Shown in pieces: positions 19,594-27,907 of a DNA stretch of 64,000 nucleotides. The notes beneath the pieces are model-generated. The model had not been told where the DNA came from. It saw only the letters and a list, made by a program, of their open reading frames with translations, and made no database searches. How positions within the stretch are numbered: position 1 is the stretch's first letter; the number at the start of each line of letters is the position of its first letter. The DNA is from Thermococcus sp. (lineage in GTDB: Archaea > Methanobacteriota_B > Thermococci > Thermococcales > Thermococcaceae), in assembly GCF_027023865.1 (NCBI RefSeq), contig NZ_JALVUC010000019.1:170486-234485 (forward strand), read 5' to 3'. Both the position numbers and the translations under genes were made by a program.

Positions 19594-20376
19594 TCACTCC
19601 CTACTCTTGAGGATATTGGCATTTTCAATGTAGTATGTATAGTACCCGGCCGCCCCAAAATAGAAGGAACCTGAAGTGCTGTCTCCTATTTTCCATATGC
19701 CAAGAGTTGCAGTTGCTTCTATGTTGTCAAAGTCTACTCCAGCATAGTCGGTGTTGTAAACGGTTCCACTGTAGTCGGCACTACTGGAAGTCGTGGTAAA
19801 ACCTACCCCTGGTGGGGCTGAGATATAGACAGAACCGCTAAGGGCAACAAACGTCAACCCAACCCCCAAGGTTATTTTCTCTGCTGGATAGCTCTGGGAC
19901 CACCAGTAATCGTACGGCTGAATCCAACAGGCTGCCGACGAGTAGCCTCCCACCGTTACTGAGGAAAACTCGTCTTTTTCGATGCTTAACGATGCGTACG
20001 CAGAAATGTAAACATCGCCCTGATGGGGTATACTAAAGGCCTTTCTCTGTTCATAGTCAGAGTCTGGCCCAGACCATTGACTTGCGGTTTCACTGTTGGC
20101 AGAAACGGTGCCCTTGAATGCAACAGGTCCCGGGGCAAGTTGGTGCCTGAGTGAGAAATACCTGTTTACCGCCATGAAAACCTCCTTCCTGTCCATCCCC
20201 GGTGTGTTGGGGATGTGAACCATTCCGTTCCTTACAGTTACTGGAATCTTTTGGCCGTTCACGGACACGGTGTACGTGTGGACCCCACCTTGCTTGCCGT
20301 AGCTGGTGGCACTCACTCCTTGGAGCATGGCTCCAACCAACAACAGGGCTATAAACCACACTATTTTCCGTCGCAT
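19594..20376 (-). CDS. Secreted beta-rich surface protein, unknown function
   Basis: A 260-residue protein with signal peptide MRRKIVWFIALLLVGAMLQG, clearly similar to that of the broken gene at 15912. Residues ~30-75 resemble a propeptide-like segment (VNGQKIPVTVRNGMVHIP, DRKEVFMAVNRYF). The remainder is Ser/Thr/Tyr-rich and beta-strand-like (SVYISAPPGVGFTTTSSSA, YFGAAGYYTYYIE), as in extracellular shells or adhesins. There is one Cys only. Promoter and leader are shared with the genes at 15912 and 44208. It is followed in the same operon by the toroid gene. I do not recognise the family. Confidence 0.8.
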   Translation of the reverse strand: MRRKIVWFIALLLVGAMLQGVSATSYGKQGGVHTYTVSVNGQKIPVTVRNGMVHIPNTPGMDRKEVFMAVNRYFSLRHQLAPGPVAFKGTVSANSETASQWSGPDSDYEQRKAFSIPHQGDVYISAYASLSIEKDEFSSVTVGGYSSAACWIQPYDYWWSQSYPAEKITLGVGLTFVALSGSVYISAPPGVGFTTTSSSADYSGTVYNTDYAGVDFDNIEATATLGIWKIGDSTSGSFYFGAAGYYTYYIENANILKSRE

Positions 20377-20435
20377 TCGCCCCCCCTAATGGGTGGTCAC
20401 TACAGCGTGATATATACAAGTATTTAAAGCTTTTC
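20377..20435 (-). promoter_or_regulatory. Promoter and C/G-block leader, copy 2
   Basis: Minus strand: GCTTTAAATACTTG (TATA, about 48 bases before the ATG) and a leader ending ACCCATTAGGGGGG then GCGA and ATG. Spacing between TATA and start equals that of the other two copies within two bases. Confidence 0.65.
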
Positions 20436-20449
20436 CTTCGAAGTTACAT

Positions 20450-20466
20450 TGTACATCCAATGTACA
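20450..20466. promoter_or_regulatory. Perfect inverted repeat upstream of the secreted operon
   Basis: TGTACAT, CCA, ATGTACA. The 7-base arms lie about 25 bases upstream of the TATA box of the secreted operon (start 20376) and 32 bases beyond the stop of the membrane-bound winged-helix gene at 20498. The position suits an activator or repressor site; a terminator is less likely, since no T-run follows. Confidence 0.5.
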
Positions 20467-20497
20467 TTGTTCAAAATTTACTACTTTGCTGCTGAGG

Positions 20498-21454
20498 TCA
20501 TTCCTTCAAGAACACGCGGTACGTCCTGCCCTCCCTCACGCGGGTTATCAACCCCTTCTCCTCCATCTCACGCAGGATTATGCTCACTTTGGCCTTCGAA
20601 ACGCCCAGCTTCCCTGCTAGCTCGCTTTGGAGAACCGGTCCTTCCTTCAGAATCGCCAGCACCTTCTCCTCATCGGTTCTAAGGTGGGCAAGCTCCTCAC
20701 TCCTCTTCCTCCCGCAGTATAAAATGTATCCGTAGACAGCTCCGCCGCCGATTATAAGACCCACTATGAACAGTCCTTCATAGAGAAGTGGCGACGGTGG
20801 CTTTGTAGGAGTTATCTCCCCGGAGAAGCCAACTATAAAGTAAAACTCATCTCCCGCGTTTACGTCCTGCCTGCTCCACTCAAGGAGAAGCCTCGTCGGA
20901 GAGCTTTCCACCCTGTCAGGGGAGGGTATTATAGGTGAAAGGACGGCGTATCCCTTAGGCACGACCAGCTGAACGCGGAACAGGCCAACAGGCTGGCTGA
21001 ACCTGACGTAGTATGTGAACTGCTGCTTCCCCCCACTCTTTGTTATCATTCCCCGTGTCATGAATGTAAGCTCTATCTTAGCGCTCTCACCAGATCTTAG
21101 TAAGGGGAAGTTCATGTAAACGGCGTTTGTTCCACCCAAAACTTCACTTACTGTAACGTTTACTGGGACCGTCGTGTTTCCAAGCTCCATAACTGCCTTC
21201 GGGTCCTCAACAGGGTAATCCGTGTATATAACGTATCTCGTCAGATTTGTGTAGGAAGTGAGATCTATCTCAACCGTCTCCCGTATGTTGTTCTGGTTCA
21301 GGACGTTAAAATACACGGCGTAGGCGTTTATGTCGTAGCCGTATGGCTGGGCGTGAGCGGGAGGCAGAAAAAGACCCAGAAGGAGGAAGAGAAGGACTAA
21401 CCCGATTAGAGCTGACTTCCTTCCTTTGGGTTCTTTATTTTCAACAGCGGGCAT
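20498..21454 (-). CDS. Membrane-anchored protein with cytosolic winged-helix domain
   Basis: About 318 residues. An N-terminal hydrophobic signal (ALIGLVLLFLLLGLFLPP) is followed by a ~190-residue extracellular beta-rich domain with several N-X-S/T sites. One membrane helix follows (LFIVGLIIGGGAVYGYILY), then a C-terminal winged helix (EEKVLAILKEGPVLQSELAGKLGVSKAKVSII..., ending in a RVREGRTYRVFLKE wing). The layout suggests a one-component sensor that reads an external signal and binds DNA at the membrane. Start uncertain: GTG 21466 or ATG 21454, both overlapping the preceding gene by ~50-60 bases. It lies next to an inverted repeat and the secreted operon, so local control is an attractive inference. 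Confidence 0.8.
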   Translation of the reverse strand: MPAVENKEPKGRKSALIGLVLLFLLLGLFLPPAHAQPYGYDINAYAVYFNVLNQNNIRETVEIDLTSYTNLTRYVIYTDYPVEDPKAVMELGNTTVPVNVTVSEVLGGTNAVYMNFPLLRSGESAKIELTFMTRGMITKSGGKQQFTYYVRFSQPVGLFRVQLVVPKGYAVLSPIIPSPDRVESSPTRLLLEWSRQDVNAGDEFYFIVGFSGEITPTKPPSPLLYEGLFIVGLIIGGGAVYGYILYCGRKRSEELAHLRTDEEKVLAILKEGPVLQSELAGKLGVSKAKVSIILREMEEKGLITRVREGRTYRVFLKE

Positions 21455-23298
21455 ACGTCCATACACTCCCTGCAGTGGGTGCAGAGGTCGTAGTTAACCA
21501 CTATCTTCCTGCTCCGTGGGTCTATGTCCAGCGCCCCCTCCGGGCACTTTCCAACGCAGACACCGCAACCAACGCACTCGTAGGCGCGCTTGACAAGGTA
21601 GTATGCCTGCACACCCTCATTGAAGTCCTCGGTGTAAGCTCCGTCCTCCCTGAAGACAACGTCACCCGCTCTTATGTAGTTTTCGCTCTCCTCAACCTCG
21701 CCGAGTATCGGGGCAACCTTGCGAATCCTGTTGAGGTTAACAACGGTGTTGAAGTGGACGGTGAAAACGCCCTCCTCAGTTTCCGCTATCGAATATCTAA
21801 CCGGTTCCCAAGAGCGCTCCTCCGGAACCTCAACGTCGAGCTCTTTCGCTATACCCTTCTCTCCCTTGCTGAGCTTCTTCCAGCGCCAGAAGCCGTAGGT
21901 TATCCACTCATCTGGCACCTTGAAGCGCTTCTGCCAGCGCTTGAGTTCATCCTCCCACCTGCTCCAGAGTTCGGGCTTCTCCTCCTTCAGCGTATATATT
22001 TCAGCCAACGATGCACTTGGGCAGAGGAAGCAGCCTATCCTGTCGAGCCTGTCCTCGTAGAGCGGGTTGTACTTAAGCCCACGGGAGAAGATGTATAACC
22101 AGACCTCGAGGGCGCGCCAGTGGAATATGGGCGATGCTCCGGTCTCGTTCGGCACCCAGGGGTTCCTCCATACGCGAGGTTGCTTGAACCTCTTTATACT
22201 CTCGTACTTCCTCTGGCCCACGAACATGAGAACCCCTTTCGGGTAGTTCTCCTTTATCGCCATCGTTATCGGACCGAGTTTGGTGACCTTGCAGCACCAG
22301 CGGTAATCTCTCCCGGGGGGTGAGAAGACGTGTATTGCCCTCCAGAATGCATCGCCGGCATTGGCAACGATGAACTTTATCCCCTTCGGCTCAAGCTCCT
22401 TCCTCAGTTCCTCGACGTACTCGATCGTCTCCGGGAACTCTATGCCAGTGTTGTTGAAAAACACCGTGAATTCGTTTCCAAACTCCTCCAGAGCAAGCCC
22501 TAGAACCACCAGACTGTCTTTTCCTCCGGAGAAAGCAACGGCAACTGGAAGCTCTGAGTAGCGAGCTATGGTCTTCCTCATGAAGCGCCTTGCCTCCTCA
22601 ACCTTCCTCTCCAGCTCGATGCTGTTGGCGTGGAGGACGTCCCCCATCGTTGCTTTCCTTCCCTCGCGGTAGTTGACCGACTTCTGACGCCTAACTTTCA
22701 CGCCTGTGCCGCGCTCCCTGTTCACCAACTCCTCATAGTCCTTCTTTGCTATGCCCGTGGCGATAACCTCACCGCATTCGGAAACGAGTACGACGTCATC
22801 TCCCTTCTGTATACTCGGTTCGGCCTCGATTATCCCGACCGGAAGGAGGTTGGAGCCGTTCCGGATGGGTCCAACCGCACCTTTGTCAACGATTATCCAT
22901 TTATTCATATTCTTCTTAAAGCGCTTCCAGAGGGCGATTGCACCTTCAACCTTGAGGCCTGGTCTCCACCTCAGCTCAAGGGGATCGAAGCGCATCCAGC
23001 CGAAGACGTAACCGTCGAGGATTATCTCGTAGACGTCGTCCTCGCCGGGCGTCTTGTTGAGGAGGACTATCTTGCCGTCGAAGAGCTCACCGACATCAAC
23101 GCCATAGTGCTCATTGAAGACCGAGCGGATGAACTCGATATCCTTCTCAAAGGCGAAGCGCAGGTCGCCGGGCGGTGTTATGTTGAGCCTGAAAACCTTT
23201 TCCTTTCCGTGAACCGCACAGCTATCGCCAATGAGCGGGACGTTGCATTCCTCGCACCAGTGAATGTAAGCCTTACCAAGGAAGACTGGTCTCCCCAT
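21406..23298 (-). CDS. PAPS-reductase-like ATP pyrophosphatase with ferredoxin domain
   Basis: About 630 residues in four parts. The N-terminal zinc-ribbon-like segment has WCEECNVPL and a C-x-V-H pair. A PUA-like domain follows (about 60-190). The adenine-nucleotide alpha-hydrolase core has the PP-loop AVAFSGGKDSLVVLG and DYRWCCKVTKLGP. The C-terminus is a two-cluster 4Fe-4S ferredoxin (CVGCGVCVGKCPEGALD and CTHCRECMDVCP). The PUA domain hints at an RNA substrate (tRNA sulfuration) rather than free sulfate reduction; this is inference. ATG 23298 follows AGGTGAAAG, so the upstream GTG (23307) is not used. It overlaps the downstream membrane winged-helix gene. Confidence 0.85.
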   Translation of the reverse strand: MGRPVFLGKAYIHWCEECNVPLIGDSCAVHGKEKVFRLNITPPGDLRFAFEKDIEFIRSVFNEHYGVDVGELFDGKIVLLNKTPGEDDVYEIILDGYVFGWMRFDPLELRWRPGLKVEGAIALWKRFKKNMNKWIIVDKGAVGPIRNGSNLLPVGIIEAEPSIQKGDDVVLVSECGEVIATGIAKKDYEELVNRERGTGVKVRRQKSVNYREGRKATMGDVLHANSIELERKVEEARRFMRKTIARYSELPVAVAFSGGKDSLVVLGLALEEFGNEFTVFFNNTGIEFPETIEYVEELRKELEPKGIKFIVANAGDAFWRAIHVFSPPGRDYRWCCKVTKLGPITMAIKENYPKGVLMFVGQRKYESIKRFKQPRVWRNPWVPNETGASPIFHWRALEVWLYIFSRGLKYNPLYEDRLDRIGCFLCPSASLAEIYTLKEEKPELWSRWEDELKRWQKRFKVPDEWITYGFWRWKKLSKGEKGIAKELDVEVPEERSWEPVRYSIAETEEGVFTVHFNTVVNLNRIRKVAPILGEVEESENYIRAGDVVFREDGAYTEDFNEGVQAYYLVKRAYECVGCGVCVGKCPEGALDIDPRSRKIVVNYDLCTHCRECMDVCPLLKIKNPKEGSQL

Positions 23299-23455
23299 CT
23301 CTTTCACCTGTGGCGAAAAGGGAGCGGGGGTTTATAAGTTGGGCGGTTGAAAAGTTACTGTTTCTATATAATATCCAATGATGTCTTTCTATTATCATAG
23401 AGTTCATAAAAACAATAGCTATATAGAGTTTGAAAGTTTCTCAGTGATTGTGGTA

Positions 23456-23778
23456 ATGAGCTTTACCACTGCAGTTCTGTTAATCATTGGGCGTTTCCTC
23501 CTGCTGATGCTTCTGTTGAGCGTTAAGGTGATAAGACCTCACCAGAAGGGACTCGTGGAGCTGCTCGGAAAGTCCAACAGAATTCTCGAACCGGGAATAC
23601 ACTTCATAATCCCTTTATGGAGCGCGCCAGGGTCGTGGAATCGAGCGCGGGCACTATCTCGTGGAGCTTGAGGGAGATAAAGGGTAGCCCTTCTGATGGG
23701 AACAGGAGACCGAACATATGAGACACCGTTGAAGTCCTCCGCGTTGACGGGGTCAAACTGACAGTCAGGAGGGTATAA
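23456..23778 (+). pseudogene. Stomatin/NfeD operon remnant (fused and decayed)
   Basis: ATG 23456 starts a membrane segment followed by VIRPHQKGLVELLGKSNRI and EPGIHFIIPL, the N-terminus of an SPFH/stomatin protein. Homology is then lost at about 23620. Further on, pieces in shifting frames read ERGHYLVELEGD (about 23648-23685) and VEVLRVDGVKLTVRRV before TAA 23776, which resembles the C-terminal OB domain of a short NfeD. Stomatin and NfeD genes are usually adjacent in Thermococcales. One internal deletion plus small indels explains the fragment. At least two stops lie inside, so no working product is expected. Confidence 0.7.
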
Positions 23779-23917
23779 AGGAATCTCCCACGATTCCTCC
23801 AGCGTTTTTCAATCCCTATCCTCTTTTGAACATCCGACCTAGAGGTACTTAAACTCCCTGACGTATTGGCATCCCGTTGCCCAAAGGGTTTAAATCCCCG
23901 TTGGAGAAAGGGACACT

Positions 23918-23977
23918 ATGCCACCGATACTGGTCGTAAGCTCGGGCGTGCTGGCAATTGAACCGTGGATGAATTGA
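23918..23977 (+). pseudogene. Orphan gene start, 19 codons
   Basis: GGGTTTAAATCC (TATA-like, about 23887) is followed 25-30 bases later by ATG and MPPILVVSSGVLAIEP, which looks like the beginning of a Rossmann-type protein, then a stop. It may be the start of a deleted gene left beside the stomatin/NfeD ruin. Length makes this tentative. Confidence 0.3.
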
Positions 23978-24079
23978 CTGTTCTTCGGTTAGCTTTGATT
24001 GGCTGATTGCTTGCGTCCGGTTTGGTTGGACCATCGCTACCGTTATAAACCCACTCTCAAAGCCCCTTGAGGTGATAAG

Positions 24080-25375
24080 ATGATTGATAAGGTTTACTGT
24101 TCCGATGTCAGGCCCGAGATGGAGGGCAAACGTGTTAAACTCGCCGGATGGGTTTACCGAAAGAGGGAAGTTGGAAAGAAGGTCTTTATAGTCCTCCGCG
24201 ACTCCAGTGGAACCGTGCAGACCGTATTTAAAAAGGAGCTGGGCGAAGTGGCCTACTCTGAGGCAAAGAATGTGGGAATTGAGTCCAGCATTATCATCGA
24301 AGGAACCGTCAAGGCCGACCCACGCGCCCCGACTGGAGCAGAGGTGCAGGCTGATAGGATCCAAATCATACAGAACGTTGACTTCTTCCCGATAACGAAG
24401 GACGCCAGTCACGAGTTCCTGCTAGACGTCAGGCACTTGCACCTCCACTCACCCAAGGTCACCGCGATAATGAAGACCAAGGCGGCGATGATGCAGGCCG
24501 CGCGCGAATGGCTCACCCAGGACGGCTGGCACGAGGTCTTTCCTCCAATACTCGTTACAGGAGCCGTTGAAGGCGGAGCGACCCTCTTCAAACTCAAGTA
24601 TTTTGACAAGACGGCCTACCTCAGCCAGTCTGCCCAACTCTACCTCGAAGCGGCCATCTTCGGCCTCGAGAAAGTCTGGTCTCTCACGCCGAGCTTCAGG
24701 GCCGAGAAGAGCAGGACGAGGAGGCACCTCACCGAGTTCTGGCACCTTGAGCTTGAAGGGGCATGGATGGATTTGAACGACATCATGAAGGTAGAGGAGG
24801 AGCTCGTCAGCTACATGGTGCAGAGGACACTCGAACTCAGGAAGAGTGAGATTGAGCTCTACCGCAAGGATGATCTGAAGACCCTCAAGAACGCCGTCCC
24901 GCCCTTCCCAAGGATAAGCTACGACGAGGCGATAGACATCCTCCAGGGCAAGGGCGTTGAGATAGAGTGGGGCGAGGACATGGGTGCCGACGAGGAGAGG
25001 ATCCTCACCCAGGAGTTTGAAGCCCCGTTCTTTGTCCACGGCTATCCAAAGGGCATCAAGGCCTTCTATATGAAGGAGGATCCGGGCGATCCAAGGAAGG
25101 TCTTAGCGGCGGATATGCTCGCGCCGGAGGGTTACGGTGAGGTGATCGGCGGTTCCCAGCGTGAGGACAGCTATGAAAAGCTCGTCGAGCGCATAATCGA
25201 GGAGGGAATGAACCCGAAAGACTATGAGTGGTACCTCGACCTCAGGAAGTATGGTTCAGTCCCACACAGCGGCTTCGGCCTCGGCCTGGAGAGGCTCGTC
25301 GCATGGGTCCTCAAGCTCGACCACGTCCGCTGGGCCACGCTCTTCCCGAGGACGCCGAGCAGGCTGTATCCGTGA
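24080..25375 (+). CDS. asnS: Asparaginyl-tRNA synthetase
   Basis: A 431-residue class IIb synthetase. The N-terminal OB anticodon-binding domain (1-~110, VKLAGWVYRKREVGKKVFIV) is followed by the catalytic core with motif 2 FRAEKSRTRRHLTEFWHLE and motif 3 GFGLGLERLVAWVL. Compared with archaeal AspRS, the core phrases VTGAVEGGATLFKLKYFD and LASDMLAPEGYGE-type sequence match the AsnRS of Pyrococcus that I recall, so AsnRS is preferred over AspRS. TATA at about 24042 (TTATAAACC) and GAGGTGATAAG before ATG. The ~400-base region upstream is gene decay. Confidence 0.88.
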   Translation: MIDKVYCSDVRPEMEGKRVKLAGWVYRKREVGKKVFIVLRDSSGTVQTVFKKELGEVAYSEAKNVGIESSIIIEGTVKADPRAPTGAEVQADRIQIIQNVDFFPITKDASHEFLLDVRHLHLHSPKVTAIMKTKAAMMQAAREWLTQDGWHEVFPPILVTGAVEGGATLFKLKYFDKTAYLSQSAQLYLEAAIFGLEKVWSLTPSFRAEKSRTRRHLTEFWHLELEGAWMDLNDIMKVEEELVSYMVQRTLELRKSEIELYRKDDLKTLKNAVPPFPRISYDEAIDILQGKGVEIEWGEDMGADEERILTQEFEAPFFVHGYPKGIKAFYMKEDPGDPRKVLAADMLAPEGYGEVIGGSQREDSYEKLVERIIEEGMNPKDYEWYLDLRKYGSVPHSGFGLGLERLVAWVLKLDHVRWATLFPRTPSRLYP

Positions 25376-25453
25376 GCTTGCTTTTTCTCACCCTTTTTGT
25401 TTCGCAGTACTGAGGTCTCAAAAAGGAAAATTAGAGCATTATGGTCTTAAAAT

Positions 25454-25885
25454 CTAAAAAGAACCGTCGTTGTGCGAGAATCTATCTGGCTCCAGAATTA
25501 GGAGCAGCCTATCCCCCTTCTTAGCGATACCCATTAAATACTGACTTTGTTGAGATTCTAGTGCCCGAGGAACTTTTTCAATTTGTTCTTCACTCAAGGA
25601 CACGACATCAGAGACATCATCCACAACAAAGCCCACAATGTCATTCCCATTATCAATGAGAATTATTTTTTTGTCTTTAATAGACCCCTCTTCGTAGTAC
25701 CCAAGGATCTTTTTCAAATTCAATATCGGGATCACCTGCCCCCTTAGATTTACAATACCTTCCACTTCCTTAGGTGCCTGCGGTACCTTTGTTATTGGCA
25801 TCATCTCCTTGATCTCGCGAACTTTCGAAATCTCCATGCAGAACTCCTCTGATCCGATGGTAAATGCAACGAACTGGTGCTCCAT
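25454..25885 (-). CDS. cheW: Chemotaxis coupling protein CheW
   Basis: A 143-residue protein that links chemoreceptors to CheA. Recognisable stretches are VAFTIGSEEFCMEISKVREI, VPQAPKEVEGIVNLRGQVIP and GFVVDDVSDVVSLSEEQIE. SD GGGGGTGGACTT precedes ATG. It lies 29 bases downstream of the receptor gene at 25915, so the two are co-transcribed. cheA, cheY and the archaellum genes are not in the window. Confidence 0.95.
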   Translation of the reverse strand: MEHQFVAFTIGSEEFCMEISKVREIKEMMPITKVPQAPKEVEGIVNLRGQVIPILNLKKILGYYEEGSIKDKKIILIDNGNDIVGFVVDDVSDVVSLSEEQIEKVPRALESQQSQYLMGIAKKGDRLLLILEPDRFSHNDGSF

Positions 25886-25914
25886 AAGTCCACCCCCAAA
25901 ATGGTAGGAAAAGT

Positions 25915-27033
25915 TTAAAGTCCCTTGGCCAGGAGGGTCATGAGATACTCCATCCTTTTTTGTAGTTCATTTGTTGCCCGGGAGATCTCTTCGAGGGCAG
26001 CATTCTGTTCCTGAGCAGAGGAGCTAACTTCTTCCGCAGCTGCAGTATTCTCCTCGGCACTTGCGGCGAGAGAATCCACAGCATGGAGAACTTTCTGAAC
26101 CTCATTCTCCGCCTCTTCAACCTTCTGTTTCAGTTCTTCCATCTGTGGTCCAAGCTCAGACACGAGTTCGTTGATGTTGGTCATATACGCGATGGTCTCT
26201 TCGAGGATACTACTTGCTTCTTCTACTACATTAACACCATTCTCAGCCGCGTTGGCAGCTTCATCAACCCTTTCAGTCATTGTCTCAATTATTTTTTTGA
26301 TATTATTCGCGGCATCCTTACTTTCCTCTGCAAGTTTACGAATCTCCTGAGCGACAACTGCAAAACCTCTACCTGCCTCTCCGGCACGGGCGGCTTCTAT
26401 GGCTGCATTCAGAGCCAAGAGGTTTGTCTGCCCGGCAATACCAGTAATAACATTGGTTATCTCACTGATCTGTTTTCCCATCTCCTTCACGGCCTGGATA
26501 GTTTGTGTAATCTGTGTCATAACATCCTGGATCTTCGTAATCTCCTGAGTTGCAAGTCTACCCCTCTCTTCTCCCTCCTTGGAGATGGAAACGACCTCAT
26601 CCACGGCCGCACTTACATGGTCTGTGGCTTGGCCTGTAACTGCAACGGCATCCTGGACGACATCCATTGCGTCTTTGATTTCAGAAATCGTCTCCTGTTG
26701 GCGCTGGGCCTCAATGCTGACTTGGCTTATGGCCTCAGTTACCTGATTAACTGCTTCAGCGATATCTCTTATATTTTGAGAGAGGGAATCTATCTTTGAC
26801 TGGACTTCATGTGAGACCTCGGATACGGTATGCACAGTAGGTCCAAGGGCTCCTTTGAGTTTTTCTAAGTTCCTGATAGCATCGTTGATTTTCGTTTGAA
26901 CATGGGGATCAAGATTTTCTTTGGAAACTTCGCTCAGAATACGAGACACTTCATCAAAAGCTTCGTTAATGGACTCTTCCAAGCCGCTCTCTCTTGAGGA
27001 ATGACCAAAGTTTGAATATGTTGCTTGCTGCAT
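25915..27033 (-). CDS. Soluble methyl-accepting chemotaxis protein
   Basis: A 372-residue receptor with no membrane segment or HAMP domain, so it is cytoplasmic. Nearly the whole chain is coiled coil. The conserved hairpin tip is [28 protein letters not shown], shown here by [20 protein letters not shown]. The C-terminal part has a Gln/Glu-rich methylation-type helix ([19 protein letters not shown]). The N-terminal ~50 residues are short for a sensor, so the input may be a partner protein or metabolic state. Transcribed with cheW. The upstream A/T-rich stretch (about 27075-27100) should hold its promoter. Confidence 0.93.
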   Translation of the reverse strand: MQQATYSNFGHSSRESGLEESINEAFDEVSRILSEVSKENLDPHVQTKINDAIRNLEKLKGALGPTVHTVSEVSHEVQSKIDSLSQNIRDIAEAVNQVTEAISQVSIEAQRQQETISEIKDAMDVVQDAVAVTGQATDHVSAAVDEVVSISKEGEERGRLATQEITKIQDVMTQITQTIQAVKEMGKQISEITNVITGIAGQTNLLALNAAIEAARAGEAGRGFAVVAQEIRKLAEESKDAANNIKKIIETMTERVDEAANAAENGVNVVEEASSILEETIAYMTNINELVSELGPQMEELKQKVEEAENEVQKVLHAVDSLAASAEENTAAAEEVSSSAQEQNAALEEISRATNELQKRMEYLMTLLAKGL

Positions 27034-27762
27034 GACATTTCCCTCCGGTTGTAGAGTGCAGGGTGTTATACATACCGTTTTATTTTAATAAATAATTTTT
27101 GTGTATATGTCTGTGTAGGTTATTGTGTATGTGATGGTTAGTCTGAAGTTGGTTACGCCGTAGAGTTTTTTTTCAATGTCACACAGGCGAACAAGTTTTT
27201 GGAAAAAGCTTGACCAAAAGAGTTCCTTTTCTCACAGATAAGCGGTAGCATTAGCGTGCACTTTCCAGGTTCCCGCTGTGAGGGTTGCCCAAGAAGATGC
27301 TTTTAAACAGTTTGCGTTCTATTCTGGCGTCCGGAGGACGCCTTGAGAAGAGCAAACACTGAGAAATGATAATTAATGGGTAAACCCCTCTGAAAACCTG
27401 GCATCCACAGAATAACACGCGCTTTTTCTGCCATCCGTCGGGACACTTGAACGACAGTGAGAGCGGCGCTTTGCGAAGCAAGCAAACTTTGCAGTACAAG
27501 GTTTTTGATCAAAGGGCGAACTTCCCGAAAAATTCAAGAATGAGTTTGCATGTCTCCTCAAGTCGCAAGCTCAAAGCGGGTTTGCACCTGAAAACGCAAT
27601 CTAAAAAAGGTTTCAACTTCCCCTTAACACCCGGAGGGTGTTATTCTAACAGTGAAACACTGTAACCCTACAAGTGAAAGAGCAAACCCTTCCCAAAACT
27701 GGGAATTTCTAAAAGTGACATGCAAACCTTGATCAAACTTCACGAAGGCGAAGTTTGTTTTC
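27034..27762. repeat. Gene-free stretch with repeated GTTTGC words and short hairpins
   Basis: No supported coding frame. The hexamer GTTTGC (or its complement) occurs seven times between 27310 and 27727: at 27310, 27352, 27482, 27544, 27580, 27682 and 27722. Two copies share GTTTGCATGTC (27544 and 27722, opposite strands), and two share GTTTGCTCTT (27352 and 27682). Perfect small hairpins alternate with them: GGCGTCC/GGACGCC (27326-27342) and AACACCC/GGGTGTT (27626-27642), both with loop GGA; ACAGTG/CACTGT (27649-27663); TTCCCA/TGGGAA (27690-27705); palindrome TTTGATCAAA (27504-27513). The mcp promoter occupies the left end. Role unknown. Confidence 0.6.
27734..27757 (-). terminator. Hairpin downstream of tRNA-Arg
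   Basis: CAAACTTC and GAAGTTTG form an 8-base perfect stem with an 8-base loop, starting six bases past the tRNA 3' end in the direction of tRNA transcription. It could be a terminator or a processing signal; it is also the last hairpin of the repeat-rich stretch. Confidence 0.45.
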
Positions 27763-27839
<77 letters not shown>

Positions 27840-27907
27840 TCGCTCCTAAGGTGCCGGGGTGCTCTTATAAAAGTTGCGGTGAAGAAAAAGGAGAAAGAGA
27901 AGGAAGC

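Noticed and set aside
23849-24412. Minus-strand frame overlapping the start of asnS
   Set aside because: It runs antisense through a clear synthetase gene and its promoter and has no domain.
24080-25375. Aspartyl-tRNA synthetase
   Set aside because: The class IIb core could suggest AspRS, but the catalytic-core wording matches Pyrococcus AsnRS as I remember it. An alignment would settle it.
27034-27762. CRISPR array
   Set aside because: The repeated words are 6-11 bases, occur on both strands and lack regular spacing.
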